Source: Rubrobacter taiwanensis | GTDB taxonomy: Bacteria > Actinomycetota > Rubrobacteria > Rubrobacterales > Rubrobacteraceae | Length of the DNA: 64,000 nt | Assembly (NCBI RefSeq): GCF_004337705.1 | Contig: NZ_SKBU01000014.1 | Span: forward strand, 1 to 64,000 | Direction of reading: 5' to 3' | In this document: positions 49,779 through 59,058 of the stretch, piece after piece | Layout of the letters: each line of letters starts with the position of its first letter | Position numbering within the stretch: position 1 is the stretch's first letter | The notes under the pieces: generated by a model | Seen by the model: only the letters and a program-made list of their open reading frames with translations | Database searches by the model: none | Told to the model about the DNA's origin: nothing | Program-made: the position numbers and the translations under genes

Positions 49779-50849
49779 TCACCACTGCCGCAGGAGCCTC
49801 TCCGCCACTGCGGCGGCGGCTCCGGGAGTTGCCAAATCGCGTATTCTACTCTCCAGCTCGCGCCTCCTCGAATCGTCCGCGAGCAGGCGCTCCACCCGCT
49901 CCCGCAACGCGTCCCCGGTCACCTCGGAATCCGGCAGAAGCTCGGCGGCTCTCCGGTCGGTGAAGTACCGGGCGTTCCTGAGCTGATGATCTCCGGCGGC
50001 GTGCGGGAAGGGGACCAGGATCGCCGCTCTCCCCGCCGCGGCGAGGTCGAAGAGCGAACCGGCTCCGGCCCGGCTGACCACGACCTCGGCCGCTCCGAGG
50101 GCCCACCAGATCTCATCGTCGTAGGCCACGATCCGGTGCCGGGGGTTGCGAGGCTTCAGGCGGGGATAGTCCCGGCGGCCGGATATGTGGAGTACGGAGT
50201 AGGACGTCTCGCCCGCAAAAGCCTCGACCGCCGCGAGGTTCAGCCGGAGCGCCCCGCCGCTGCCGCCGTAGAGCAGTACCACCGGGGGTTTCAGCTCCAG
50301 TCGCCGGAGCGCCTCCTCCCGCCTTATCCGGAAGAACTCCGGCCGGGTCGGCATCCCCACCTGCACTGCACCGGGAAGGTACCCGGCCGCCTCAGGGAAG
50401 GTGATAAACACCTCCCGGGTAAAGCGCGCCGCCAGGCGGTTGACCTTACCGGGCACAGAGTTCTGCTCGTGCAGGAAGGTGGGAACCCCAAGCGTCCAGG
50501 CCGCCACGACCGCCGGCGCGCTGGCGTAACCCCCGACCCCCAGCAGAGCGCGGGGTCCGAAGTCCCGGATCACATCCCGGAATCTCATGCAGGCCCGCAT
50601 GAAGAGCGCTCCGGCGCGTGCCGCGCCGAGGGGACCGCCCGAGAGCCCCCTGAGGGGCAGAGCGTGCAGCCGGTAGCCCGCAGCCGGGACGAGGTCGGCC
50701 TCGATCCCGGAGGAGGCCCCCAGAAACTCGACATCGACACCCCGGCTCCTCAGCTCATCCGCGACGCACAGCGCGGGGATCGCGTGCCCCCCGGTGCCGC
50801 CGCCGGCTATCATTATTTTTCTGAGGCTTTGCTTCTCTCGCTCGCTCAC
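49779..50849 (-). CDS. murG: MurG, lipid II-forming GlcNAc transferase
   Basis: MurG transfers GlcNAc to lipid I at the inner membrane face. The 356-residue GT-B protein has IAGGGTGGHAIPALCVADEL, GVGGYASAPAVVAAW, FLHEQNSVPGKVNRLAARF and VVSRAGAGSLFDLAAAGRAA. The GTG at 50849 has GGAGG three bases upstream; an ATG at 50813 right before AGGGTGG is an alternative. The first gives a 95-bp overlap with ftsW, the second 59 bp. Confidence 0.96.
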   Translation of the reverse strand: MSEREKQSLRKIMIAGGGTGGHAIPALCVADELRSRGVDVEFLGASSGIEADLVPAAGYRLHALPLRGLSGGPLGAARAGALFMRACMRFRDVIRDFGPRALLGVGGYASAPAVVAAWTLGVPTFLHEQNSVPGKVNRLAARFTREVFITFPEAAGYLPGAVQVGMPTRPEFFRIRREEALRRLELKPPVVLLYGGSGGALRLNLAAVEAFAGETSYSVLHISGRRDYPRLKPRNPRHRIVAYDDEIWWALGAAEVVVSRAGAGSLFDLAAAGRAAILVPFPHAAGDHQLRNARYFTDRRAAELLPDSEVTGDALRERVERLLADDSRRRELESRIRDLATPGAAAAVAERLLRQW

Positions 50850-51894
50850 TGTCCTCCGATATCCGGTAGAGGATCCCGACCGCCGCGAAGCTGACGATTA
50901 TGCTGGATCCCCCGTAGCTCACGAACGGCAGGGTCATCCCGGCGAGCGGCACCACACTCATCGCCGCTCCGATGTTCGAGAACGCCTGCACGGCCAGCAT
51001 GGCCGTCAGGCCACCCGCGATGCACCGCCCGAAGGTGGTTGAGGCCCCGAGGGCTATCCGGATGCCGGCAAGGGTCAGGAAGAGGAACGCCGCTATAACC
51101 ACGATCATGCCCAGCAGTCCCAGCTCCTCCCCGATGAGGGCGAAGATCATGTCCGTATGCACCTCGGGGATGAAGGCGCTCCGGTCGGATGATCCCACCC
51201 CGGTTCCGAAGATGCTCCCCATCCCGATGGCCAGCATGGACTGCACCACCTGGTAACCGGGGCCGTCCGCCAGCTCCCAGGGGTTCAGGAACGCCATAAA
51301 GCGCTCCCGGCGGTAGGGCTCCAGCAGCATCACGACGACCGCCAGCGCTGCCGACGCACCGCCGAAGACCACAAGATCCCGCGTGCGCAGCTCCGAGGCC
51401 CACAGCGCGCCGGCGGCCCCGGCCAGCATGACGACCGAGGTTCCGAAATCTGGCTCGATGACCACCAGCCCGATCAGCAGCCCCACGGCCGCCAGCGGCC
51501 CGGCCGGCACCCCGGAGCCGGGAGGCCGGCGCGAAACCGCCGCGCTCAGCACGATGACGACCGCCAGCTTGGCGAGCTCTGCGGGCTGGAGGCTGATCGG
51601 CCCGAAGTCGAACCAGCGCCGGGCTCCACCCACATCCGTCCCTAGCCCCGGCACCAGCACGAGCACCAGCAGTACTGCAGAGGCCCCGTAGAGCCAGGGG
51701 GCCAGCCTCCGCCAGGCGGTGTACCGAACCCGGGTCGCGGCCCAGAGCACCGCCAGCCCCAGCGCCACGTGCAGCCCCCGGGTTACGAGGTAGTGAGCCC
51801 CGTAGTCCCTGACGGTGGCCGAATAGACCATAACCGTACCGAGCAGCGCGAGCCCTGAAGATACGAAGAGGAGATTCGCCCGCAGCGCGCTCAC
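50755..51894 (-). CDS. ftsW: FtsW, septal peptidoglycan polymerase (SEDS family)
   Basis: FtsW is the glycosyltransferase partner of FtsI. The 379-residue polytopic protein has GARRWFDFGPISLQPAELAK, VIEPDFGTSVVMLAG, PEVHTDMIFALIGEELGLLG and LPFVSYGGSSIIVSFAAVGI. The C-terminal tail is hydrophilic and Arg-rich. The GTG at 51894 overlaps the murD stop by 4 bp; the frame is open further upstream but is out of frame with murD and lacks FtsW character. Confidence 0.95.
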   Translation of the reverse strand: MSALRANLLFVSSGLALLGTVMVYSATVRDYGAHYLVTRGLHVALGLAVLWAATRVRYTAWRRLAPWLYGASAVLLVLVLVPGLGTDVGGARRWFDFGPISLQPAELAKLAVVIVLSAAVSRRPPGSGVPAGPLAAVGLLIGLVVIEPDFGTSVVMLAGAAGALWASELRTRDLVVFGGASAALAVVVMLLEPYRRERFMAFLNPWELADGPGYQVVQSMLAIGMGSIFGTGVGSSDRSAFIPEVHTDMIFALIGEELGLLGMIVVIAAFLFLTLAGIRIALGASTTFGRCIAGGLTAMLAVQAFSNIGAAMSVVPLAGMTLPFVSYGGSSIIVSFAAVGILYRISEDSERAREAKPQKNNDSRRRHRGARDPRAVRRG

Positions 51895-53207
51895 GTCCCG
51901 CCTCCCCGCACCAGCCCGGCGAACCTCTCCCCTCGCTCGGCATAGCCCGAGAACTCGTCGAAGCTCGCGCACCCCGGCGAGAGGAGCACCACATCCCCAG
52001 GACGCGCCGCCCGCCGCGCAGACTCGACCGCCGCCGCCAGACCCCCGGCCCGAACCACCGGCGCCCTCACCGCCCTGCCCTCCAGGTATTCGGCTATGCG
52101 CGGGCCGGCCTCTCCGTAGCAGATGACGGCCCGGCAGCGCCCGAGCCTGGGAACGACCTCCCCGAAGTCCGTGTGCTTCTCGGAACCGCCGAGAATGAGT
52201 ACTACCGGATCGTCGAAGCTCTCCAGCGCAGCCGCCACCGCCGCCGGATTGGTGGCCTTGGAGTCGTCCACGTACCGTACCCCGCCCAGCTCCGCAACGA
52301 GCGCCAGCCGGTGTGGCCTCGGAGAGTAGCTCCGCAACCCCTCGCGAACGTCCTCCAGACCAGCTCCCAACTCCCGGGCCGCAGCCGCCGCGAACAGAGC
52401 GTTCTCGTAGTTGTGCACCCCGGCGAACGAGAGCTCCTCCACGCCAACCAGCCGCTCGCCGCCGAGCATCAAAGCCCCGTCCCAAACGCCGGTCTCCCCC
52501 TCCCCGATCACTAACGTCCGGGCCACAAACCCGCCGGCAGCCTCCCAGCCGACCGGATCCCGGCGACTCACCAGCGCCAGATCCCCGGGCCCCTGCCCCT
52601 CGAAGATGCGCAGCTTGTCCCGCCGGTACTCCTCAAAAGAAGAGTGCCAGTTCAGATGATCCGGCCTCACGTTCAAAAGCGCGGCCACCCGGAACCCCGG
52701 CTCTGGCAGATGGTGCAGCTGAAACGAGGAAACCTCCAAGACCAGAACCTCCGCCCGCTCCACCTCCCCCAAACACCCGGTCAGCGCTCGCCACGAGTTT
52801 CCCGCGACCACATGCTCCACGCCCGAGGCCTCGAGTATCTTGCGTATCATGTCCACGACGGTGGTCTTGCCGTTGGTGCCGGTTACGGCCACCACCGGCA
52901 GCCCGGCGGGCAGCAGCTTCAGGCCCAGGGCGGCCTCGGAGAGGATGGGGATACCGGCGGCCCCGGCGGCCTTCAGGAGGGGGTCTTGTGGCGGCACGCC
53001 GGGGCTGGTGACCACAAGGTCCACGCCGCGTTGCAGGATCTCCGGTCCGGCTCCCAGGACGGTCTCGACCCCCAGTTCGGCGGATGTGGAGCGGAGCTGC
53101 TCCGTATCCGCAGCGTCGGCTGCGAGCACGCTCTCGCCGCGGGCCGCAAGAGCTCGCGCGGCGGCTCTGCCCGACTCCCCCAAGCCGTATACGAGCGTGC
53201 GGGGCAT
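51891..53207 (-). CDS. murD: UDP-N-acetylmuramoylalanine-D-glutamate ligase
   Basis: MurD adds D-glutamate. The 438-residue protein begins with YGLGESGRAAARALAARGES, has the ATP loop VTGTNGKTTVVDMIRKIL, LEVSSFQLHHLP, LNVRPDHLNWH and VRYVDDSKATNPAAVAAAL, all standard for MurD. It is 4 bp after mraY. Confidence 0.97.
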   Translation of the reverse strand: MPRTLVYGLGESGRAAARALAARGESVLAADAADTEQLRSTSAELGVETVLGAGPEILQRGVDLVVTSPGVPPQDPLLKAAGAAGIPILSEAALGLKLLPAGLPVVAVTGTNGKTTVVDMIRKILEASGVEHVVAGNSWRALTGCLGEVERAEVLVLEVSSFQLHHLPEPGFRVAALLNVRPDHLNWHSSFEEYRRDKLRIFEGQGPGDLALVSRRDPVGWEAAGGFVARTLVIGEGETGVWDGALMLGGERLVGVEELSFAGVHNYENALFAAAAARELGAGLEDVREGLRSYSPRPHRLALVAELGGVRYVDDSKATNPAAVAAALESFDDPVVLILGGSEKHTDFGEVVPRLGRCRAVICYGEAGPRIAEYLEGRAVRAPVVRAGGLAAAVESARRAARPGDVVLLSPGCASFDEFSGYAERGERFAGLVRGGGT

Positions 53208-53211
53208 GAGC

Positions 53212-54210
53212 CTAGAACGGCCCCCGGTTGTAGAGGGTGAGGTAGTAGAGGGCGAAGCCGACCCCGGCGAAGGCGGCCTGGATGATCCAGAACCGCACCA
53301 CCACCTTGGACTCCTCCCACCCCAGAAGCTCGAAGTGGTGGTGGATCGGGGTCATCTTGAAGACTCGCTTGCCGGTGAGCTTGAAGACGACGACCTGGAT
53401 CATCACGGAGAGCGTCTCGATCACGAAGAGCCCGCCGATGACCGGCAGGAGTAGCTCGGTCTTCGTGAGCACCGCAGCAGCGGCCAGAATGCCCCCGATG
53501 GCCAGCGAACCGGTATCGCCCATGAATATCTGGGCCGGATGCGCGTTGAACCAGAGAAATCCCACGAGCGCTCCGACCATCGCACCACAGATGATCGCCA
53601 GATCGTACTGGCGCTCCATGAACGCGATGGCGGTGTAGACCGCCAGGGCTATGGCTCCGGCTCCGGCGGCCAGCCCATCCAGACCGTCCGTCAGGTTTAC
53701 GGCGTTCGTCGTCCCCACGATAACCAGCAGCATGAGAACTATAAAGAGCGCCACACCCGCAAGCCCCGGCCCCAGCACCAGGTTGAGGTCGAGCCCCGGA
53801 ACCACAACGTTCTGCGTCACCCCCACATACCGCAGCGCCAGCACCACGGCCAGCACCACGGCCAGCGCCAGCAGCCCCGCCTTCCACCGGGCGCTCAACC
53901 CCTCGCTCCGCTTGCGGGAGATCTTCTGCCAGTCATCGTAGAGCCCGATGCTCGCCACCGTGACCATTATCACGAGCGCCGTCAACGTAGCCACGTTAGG
54001 CCGCGCAACCACCACCAGCGCCGCCACCACCCCGGCCAGCATCACCACCCCACCCATCGTGGGCGTGCCGGCCTTGATCAGATGCGTCTGAGGCCCCTCC
54101 TCGCGTACGAACTGTCCGAACTTGCGGCTCTGCACGAACTCTATGAATTTGGACCCGAGGCTCAGAGTTACGATGAACGCCACGGCCGCCGCCAGAAAGA
54201 CGCTAAACAA
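53212..54210 (-). CDS. mraY: Phospho-MurNAc-pentapeptide transferase
   Basis: MraY makes lipid I on undecaprenyl phosphate. The 332-residue polytopic protein has AGTPTMGGVVMLAGV, GLYDDWQKISRKRSEG, NAVNLTDGLDGLAAGAG, IFMGDTGSLAIGGILAA and MTPIHHHFELLGWEESKVVV. All catalytic aspartates are present, in contrast to the divergent homologue at 7790-8578. It overlaps murF by 8 bp. Confidence 0.98.
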   Translation of the reverse strand: MFSVFLAAAVAFIVTLSLGSKFIEFVQSRKFGQFVREEGPQTHLIKAGTPTMGGVVMLAGVVAALVVVARPNVATLTALVIMVTVASIGLYDDWQKISRKRSEGLSARWKAGLLALAVVLAVVLALRYVGVTQNVVVPGLDLNLVLGPGLAGVALFIVLMLLVIVGTTNAVNLTDGLDGLAAGAGAIALAVYTAIAFMERQYDLAIICGAMVGALVGFLWFNAHPAQIFMGDTGSLAIGGILAAAAVLTKTELLLPVIGGLFVIETLSVMIQVVVFKLTGKRVFKMTPIHHHFELLGWEESKVVVRFWIIQAAFAGVGFALYYLTLYNRGPF

Positions 54211-55567
54211 GACCGAGAATCTCCCTCAATCTCCGAGACACCCGCTCCAGCCCGACACCTCTCGAACCCTTGATGACAACGTAATCTCCCGGGCGCAGAT
54301 GTTCTACCAGAGCTTCACTCGCGGCCCGGGCATCGGGGAAGCAGACCGACGGACCGGAGAACCCCTCGACATACCAGCGGGCCTCCTCGCCCACGGCCAC
54401 CAGCAGGTCCACGCCGACCTTTTGAGCCAGCTCTCCGGCCTCGCGATGGTAGTCCCGGGACCGGGAACCGAGCTCGAACATCCCCCCGAGTACGGCGACG
54501 AACCGCCCGCCGTGCCGCTTCGACTGCGAGGCTCCGTAGCGCAACACCGCTGCTACGGCGGCCGGAGAGGCGTTGTAGGAATCGTCGTAGACGGAGATGC
54601 CGTCCTTGAGCCGGTACAGCTCGCCCCGCAGGCCCGTGCGGCGCAGCCTCTGGACGCCGCGCGCACAGTCCTCAGGGGTCAGTCCCAGCGCCAGCGCGCC
54701 GCCGAACGCGGCGAGCAGCGGCTGCACCAGATGCGTGCCGTAAACCGAGGCATTCACCCGCGCGGAGCCTCGGGGAGACTCCAGCCGGAAGGAGAGTCCC
54801 TCCCCGGTCTCCTCGACCTCCGAAGCATGCAGGTCGGCGGCCGGATCGGAGCCGAAGGTGATGCGCTTGAGGTTCCGTCCCTTCCCGGTGGCGGCCGGCG
54901 GCGCTCCCAGTGGAGCCACCAGCGTCCCCCCCTCCGGAAGCGCCATCGCCAGCTCGCCCTTGGTCCGCACCAGACCCTCAAAGCTCCCGAAAGACTCCAG
55001 ATGCACCGGGGAGATGGCGGTGAGCACCCCGATCTCGGGCGGAGCGATCCCGCACAGGCGTTCTATATCTCCCGGGTGCGTGGCGCCCATCTCCAGTACC
55101 AGAACCTCGACCCGATCATCGACGGCGAGAATAGTCAAAGGCAGCCCGATCTCGTTATTGAAGTTCCCCGCCGTCGCCGCCACCTTCACCCCGGCCTCCC
55201 GCAAGACCGCCGCCAGCGCATCCTTGGTCGTGGTCTTTCCGACCGTGCCCGTTATCCCCACGACCCGGGCACCCAGACGCGGCAGCTCCCAGCGAGCCAG
55301 CTCCTGCAGGGCCGCCAGCGGCTCCCCAACCACTATCGTGGGTACCGGCAAAGGCTCGGTAGCCACGGCGGCAACGGCCCCCTTCGCAATCGCATCCGGC
55401 GCAAAGTCCCGCCCAGATACCCGCTCTCCCTCCAGAGCGAAAAATAGCTCGCCTCCTCGCACCTGCCGCGAGTCCACGGTGGCCCCCATCACCCTCTTCT
55501 CCGCGGAGCCGCCGACCAGCGTCCCGCCCACTATCTTTGCCACCTCACGCAGAGCTACAGGTATCAA
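54203..55567 (-). CDS. murF: UDP-MurNAc-tripeptide D-alanyl-D-alanine ligase
   Basis: MurF adds D-Ala-D-Ala. The 454-residue ligase contains VDSRQVRGGELFFALEGERV, VVGITGTVGKTTTKDALAAV, TAGNFNNEIGLPLTIL, VLEMGATHPGDIERL and VYDDSYNASPAAVAAVLR, typical of MurF rather than MurE. It directly follows ftsI with no intergenic base, so murE is not in its usual slot. Confidence 0.97.
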   Translation of the reverse strand: MIPVALREVAKIVGGTLVGGSAEKRVMGATVDSRQVRGGELFFALEGERVSGRDFAPDAIAKGAVAAVATEPLPVPTIVVGEPLAALQELARWELPRLGARVVGITGTVGKTTTKDALAAVLREAGVKVAATAGNFNNEIGLPLTILAVDDRVEVLVLEMGATHPGDIERLCGIAPPEIGVLTAISPVHLESFGSFEGLVRTKGELAMALPEGGTLVAPLGAPPAATGKGRNLKRITFGSDPAADLHASEVEETGEGLSFRLESPRGSARVNASVYGTHLVQPLLAAFGGALALGLTPEDCARGVQRLRRTGLRGELYRLKDGISVYDDSYNASPAAVAAVLRYGASQSKRHGGRFVAVLGGMFELGSRSRDYHREAGELAQKVGVDLLVAVGEEARWYVEGFSGPSVCFPDARAASEALVEHLRPGDYVVIKGSRGVGLERVSRRLREILGLV

Positions 55568-57286
55568 TCAGTCAACCTCCTGCACGGCTTCAGGTTCACG
55601 ATCGGGAACGACGTTGAAGTACCGTAGAGTGTAGCTCATGACCCGCTGGAAGGCTGGTGCTGCGACTCGTTCGCCCCAGATGGATCTCTGCGGCTCATCC
55701 ACGACGATGAGCGTGAGGTACTCGGGGTCCGAAGCGGGTGCGAACCCGACGAACGAGCTCACATACTCGTCTCCGTAGGTACCCAGTTCGGGGTCCACCT
55801 TCTGAGCGGTACCGGTCTTGCCGGCTACGGAGTAGCCCGGGATCCGGGCTCTGTGTCCGGTACCGGCCTCGACGACATCCTGCAGCATCCCGCGTAATAT
55901 AGCCGAGGTCTCCTCGCTTATCACGCGTTCTCCGGGGGCCGCACCACCCTCTGCCACATGAGGCGTCACCGAGACCCCACCATTGGCGATGGCAGCGTAT
56001 CCGGCCGCCAGCTGAAGGGGGGTTACGGTCAGGCCCTGTCCGATGGGGATGTTGCCTATGGAGGAGCCGCTCCACTCCTCGAGGGGAGGCACGTTGCCGG
56101 CATCCTCGCCCCACAGGTCCACCCCGGTCGGACTTCCGAAACCGAACCGGGTGATGTAATCGTACAACAGCTCCTCCCCGAGCCGCTGGGCGATCTGGAT
56201 CGTCCCGACGTTGCTGGAGCGCTGCAGTATCTCGCCCGGGGTCATCCGCTCCGGATCGTGCGGTTCGGAGTCGTGCACGACGCGATCGGCTACCTCGATC
56301 CTGTCGGGCACGAGGAAGACGTCGTCCTCCCGCACCACGTTCGCTTCCAGGGCGGCCGCCAGCACGAACGCCTTGAAGGTGGAACCCGGCTCGTAGGGGT
56401 CGGTCAGCACCCGGTTGCGCTGCAGTGCGGGATCCGCTGCGGAAAACTCGTTGTTGTCGTAGTCCGGCACGTTCGCAAGCGCGACGATCTCACCATTCTC
56501 GACCCGCATCACGATGCCGAGGGCGCTTCGCGCCTCGTACTCCTCCATCGCCCGCTCCAGCGAGCTCTCAAGCTCCTGCTGCACGGCGGCGTTCAGGGTA
56601 AGCCGCACGTCCTCCCGGCGGAGCCGCTCGTCGTAGCGAGCCTCCACGCCCCCGTAAGCGCGGCCGTAGTCCCCCAGATACCCCACGAGCTGGCTGGCGA
56701 GATCCCCGTCCGGATAGACCCGCCGGTAGCCCGGCTCCAGCGTAATACCGGGAATGAGCAGCTCCTGCACCCGGCCGGCCAGCGCGGGGTCCAGATCTTC
56801 GGCCACCACGCTGTAGCCCCGGAGGCGGCCGCGATCGTCCCTGGCCGTAAGCCGCTGCAGGATCTCATCCTCTCTCAGCCCGGTCGCCGGCCCGATGACG
56901 CGGGCCAGCTGGCGGGCGGCCCGTTCCGGCTCCGGTATCTGGTACGGCGTCGCGATCACGGAGACAGCATCCACGCTCATCGCCAGCGGCCGCCCGTCGG
57001 CGCTCCAGATGGTCCCCCGGCGCTCCGTTCCGGCCGCGGGCTCGGGGTTCTGGCTCGCCGCGAACGCCTGCAGGCGCTCGCCGTCAACGACGCTCAGCTG
57101 GAAGGCCCGGCCCACCAGAACCAGCCCGACGATCAGAACCGCCGCGACGACCGTGAACAGCCTCCTGCGACCGGTCTGCCGGGATGCGGGAGCGGCGCGG
57201 AGGCGGGCCCGCCTCCGCGCCGCGGGCCGCCGCCCCGCGAGATATACCACCGACCGCCGGCGGCGCTCCGCCCTCTTCCTACTCAA
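55568..57286 (-). CDS. ftsI: FtsI-type penicillin-binding protein (septal transpeptidase)
   Basis: The 572-residue class B PBP has a basic N-terminus, one transmembrane helix (LFTVVAAVLIVGLVLVGRAF, about 42-61), a dimerisation domain, and transpeptidase motifs YEPGSTFKAFVL (SxxK), RSSNVGTIQIA (SxN) and VAGKTGTAQKV (KTG). It carries no C-terminal PASTA domain. It overlaps ftsL by 8 bp. It crosslinks septal wall with FtsW. Confidence 0.95.
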   Translation of the reverse strand: MSRKRAERRRRSVVYLAGRRPAARRRARLRAAPASRQTGRRRLFTVVAAVLIVGLVLVGRAFQLSVVDGERLQAFAASQNPEPAAGTERRGTIWSADGRPLAMSVDAVSVIATPYQIPEPERAARQLARVIGPATGLREDEILQRLTARDDRGRLRGYSVVAEDLDPALAGRVQELLIPGITLEPGYRRVYPDGDLASQLVGYLGDYGRAYGGVEARYDERLRREDVRLTLNAAVQQELESSLERAMEEYEARSALGIVMRVENGEIVALANVPDYDNNEFSAADPALQRNRVLTDPYEPGSTFKAFVLAAALEANVVREDDVFLVPDRIEVADRVVHDSEPHDPERMTPGEILQRSSNVGTIQIAQRLGEELLYDYITRFGFGSPTGVDLWGEDAGNVPPLEEWSGSSIGNIPIGQGLTVTPLQLAAGYAAIANGGVSVTPHVAEGGAAPGERVISEETSAILRGMLQDVVEAGTGHRARIPGYSVAGKTGTAQKVDPELGTYGDEYVSSFVGFAPASDPEYLTLIVVDEPQRSIWGERVAAPAFQRVMSYTLRYFNVVPDREPEAVQEVD

Positions 57287-57656
57287 CCGCGCCCCCCTCG
57301 AAGACCTCCACGCTCCCAGAGCCCGGCTGCCGCATCCCCATGCTCCGGGCGCCGTCCATGACCCGCTCCGGCCGGGACAGCTCTGCGGCCTGAACTTTCA
57401 GCTCCCGGTTCTGCATCTCTACCTGCTCCACCTGCCGCTGCAGATCCATCACCCGCTCCTCAAACTGACCGGCGAGGGAGTTCAGGTAGATCCCCCCCAT
57501 CATAAGCAGCGCGGGAACCACCACGAGCGTCAGGAAGGTCCGCCTGCGCCGGGCCGCCCCCCTCTTTGAGGGCCGCCCGCGGGGCCGGGGAGCGGGAGCC
57601 CGGCGATCCCCGGGCTTTGCCAGCGGACGCCGCCGGTAGTTATGGGCGGCCATCAA
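57279..57656 (-). CDS. ftsL: FtsL-like septum protein
   Basis: The 125-residue bitopic protein has a strongly basic proline-rich tail (about 40 residues), one transmembrane helix (FLTLVVVPALLMMGGIYLNS) and a leucine-zipper-like coiled coil (VMDLQRQVEQVEMQNRELKV) followed by a short conserved-looking MDGARSMGMRQP. Sequence similarity in this family is low; the call rests on topology and on position between rsmH and ftsI. Confidence 0.83.
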   Translation of the reverse strand: MMAAHNYRRRPLAKPGDRRAPAPRPRGRPSKRGAARRRRTFLTLVVVPALLMMGGIYLNSLAGQFEERVMDLQRQVEQVEMQNRELKVQAAELSRPERVMDGARSMGMRQPGSGSVEVFEGGAVE

Positions 57657-58573
57657 GGCTCCCCTCCAACGCGGAACGCCACTCTCAGGCGGGCCGGAGC
57701 GCTACGGGGATTCTCCTCCACCTCCCGGGCGGACGGACGCAGAACTGGTCCCCGGCGAAAAGCGGGCTCTGCCCCGCAGACGCAGACCGGCAGATCCGGC
57801 GGGCATACGCACCCTCGCGAACGCCCGGCGATAAACCTCTTTACCAGCCGATCCTCCCCACTATGAAAAGTGAGGGCGACCAGTCGCCCTCCGGGTTTCA
57901 GTATCTCCTCTGCGGCCGGCAACGCCCGCTCAAGCCCGCCCAGCTCGTCGTTGACGTAGATGCGAATCGCCTGAAAGACCCGTTTGGCGGGATTCCCACC
58001 CCGCTCAACCCACCCAAGCGCCGCCCGGACGGCTTCTAAAAGATCCATCGTACTCCTGAGCGGCCGCCGCGCCACGATCTCCCGCGCAACCCGGCCGGCC
58101 CGCGGAACGTCCCCGTACTCGGCGAGTACGCGCCGGATCTCCCGCACCTCTGCCCGGTTCAGGAACTCGGCGGCGGAGATGCCCCGGCCAGGGTCCATCC
58201 GCATGTCCAGCTCGCCAGCGCGCACGTAGCTGAACCCGCGGCGCACATCCTCTATCTGATAGCCGGAGAGCCCGAGATCGAAGAAGACAGCATCAACCCT
58301 CTCACCAGCCTCCGCCATCGCCCCCAGAACCTCGTCGAACGGCCCGAACCGGAACTCGAAGCGAGGATCCTCCCCCTCCAGAACCCGGGCCCGCTCCCGG
58401 GCCTCAGGATCTCGGTCTATGCCAATCACCCGTCCCCCGGGCCCCAGCTCAGAGAGGATGCGGCGGGTATGCCCCCCGCCACCGAAGGTGGCGTCGACCA
58501 CCCGCTCCCCGCCGCCGAGAGCCAGAGCCTCGATCACCTCCTCCAGCATCACCGGTACGTGACCGAGAGCCAT
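57653..58573 (-). CDS. rsmH: 16S rRNA m4C1402 methyltransferase
   Basis: RsmH (MraW) N4-methylates C1402 of 16S rRNA. The 306-residue protein starts MALGHVPVMLEEVIEAL and has VVDATFGGGGHTRRIL for SAM binding, VDAVFFDLGLSGYQIED, GELDMRMDPGRGISAAEFLN, and LVALTFHSGEDRLVKRFI. The ATG at 58573 shares its A with the mraZ stop; upstream open frame lies within mraZ. Confidence 0.96.
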   Translation of the reverse strand: MALGHVPVMLEEVIEALALGGGERVVDATFGGGGHTRRILSELGPGGRVIGIDRDPEARERARVLEGEDPRFEFRFGPFDEVLGAMAEAGERVDAVFFDLGLSGYQIEDVRRGFSYVRAGELDMRMDPGRGISAAEFLNRAEVREIRRVLAEYGDVPRAGRVAREIVARRPLRSTMDLLEAVRAALGWVERGGNPAKRVFQAIRIYVNDELGGLERALPAAEEILKPGGRLVALTFHSGEDRLVKRFIAGRSRGCVCPPDLPVCVCGAEPAFRRGPVLRPSAREVEENPRSAPARLRVAFRVGGEP

Positions 58574-59028
58574 CACCGCCCCTCCTCCCGCCCGGCGAAC
58601 TCCTCGATGATCTCCGCGAACGACTCGTCGGCACCGGCGAGATAGCTGTTCCACTCGTCCGTGTCCCAGATCTCCAACCGGTCGTCAACCCCGGCTATCG
58701 TTACGTCCTTCCTCAAACCCGCATACCGCGCGAGCTTCGCCGGGATGAGCACCCGCCCCTGACGATCCAGAGTCGCCTCGAAAGCCATGGAGAAGAACAT
58801 GCGGGAGAGCTGGCGTCCCTTGGCCGATAGATCAGCCTGAGCCTTGATGTTCGCCTTGAACGCCGCCCACTCCTCCGGAGGAAACGCAAAGAGACACCTG
58901 TCCACACCCTTGGTGATTACTATCCCCCCCTCGAAGTAAGGCCTCAGCCGAGACGGGAGAGTCAAACGCCCCTTCTCGTCCAGACTGTGCTCGTATTCAC
59001 CGAGAAGGGCCAGGGTTCTTCCTCCCAC
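58573..59028 (-). CDS. mraZ: Transcriptional regulator MraZ
   Basis: MraZ is an AbrB-like DNA-binding ring that regulates the dcw operon. The 151-residue protein has the two tandem motifs LGEYEHSLDEKGRLTLPSRL and FEATLDRQGRVLIPAKLARY; the D.KGR and D.QGR loops contact DNA. The GTG at 59028 has GGAG four bases upstream. A start at a later CTG would give a more typical N-terminus, so the first five residues are less certain. Confidence 0.95.
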   Translation of the reverse strand: MGGRTLALLGEYEHSLDEKGRLTLPSRLRPYFEGGIVITKGVDRCLFAFPPEEWAAFKANIKAQADLSAKGRQLSRMFFSMAFEATLDRQGRVLIPAKLARYAGLRKDVTIAGVDDRLEIWDTDEWNSYLAGADESFAEIIEEFAGREEGR

Positions 59029-59048
59029 TACTCTCCACTTTGACCCAC
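59024..59048 (-). promoter_or_regulatory. MraZ-box operator: three GTGG(G/A) repeats at 10-bp spacing
   Basis: On the minus strand GTGGG (59044-59048), GTGGA (59034-59038) and GTGGG (59024-59028) are spaced exactly 10 bp apart. This matches the known MraZ operator of TGGGN-type repeats separated by 5 bp. The last repeat includes the GTG start codon of mraZ, so binding would sit just downstream of the likely transcription start and over the translation start region. Confidence 0.7.
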
Positions 59049-59058
59049 TACGCTGAGA

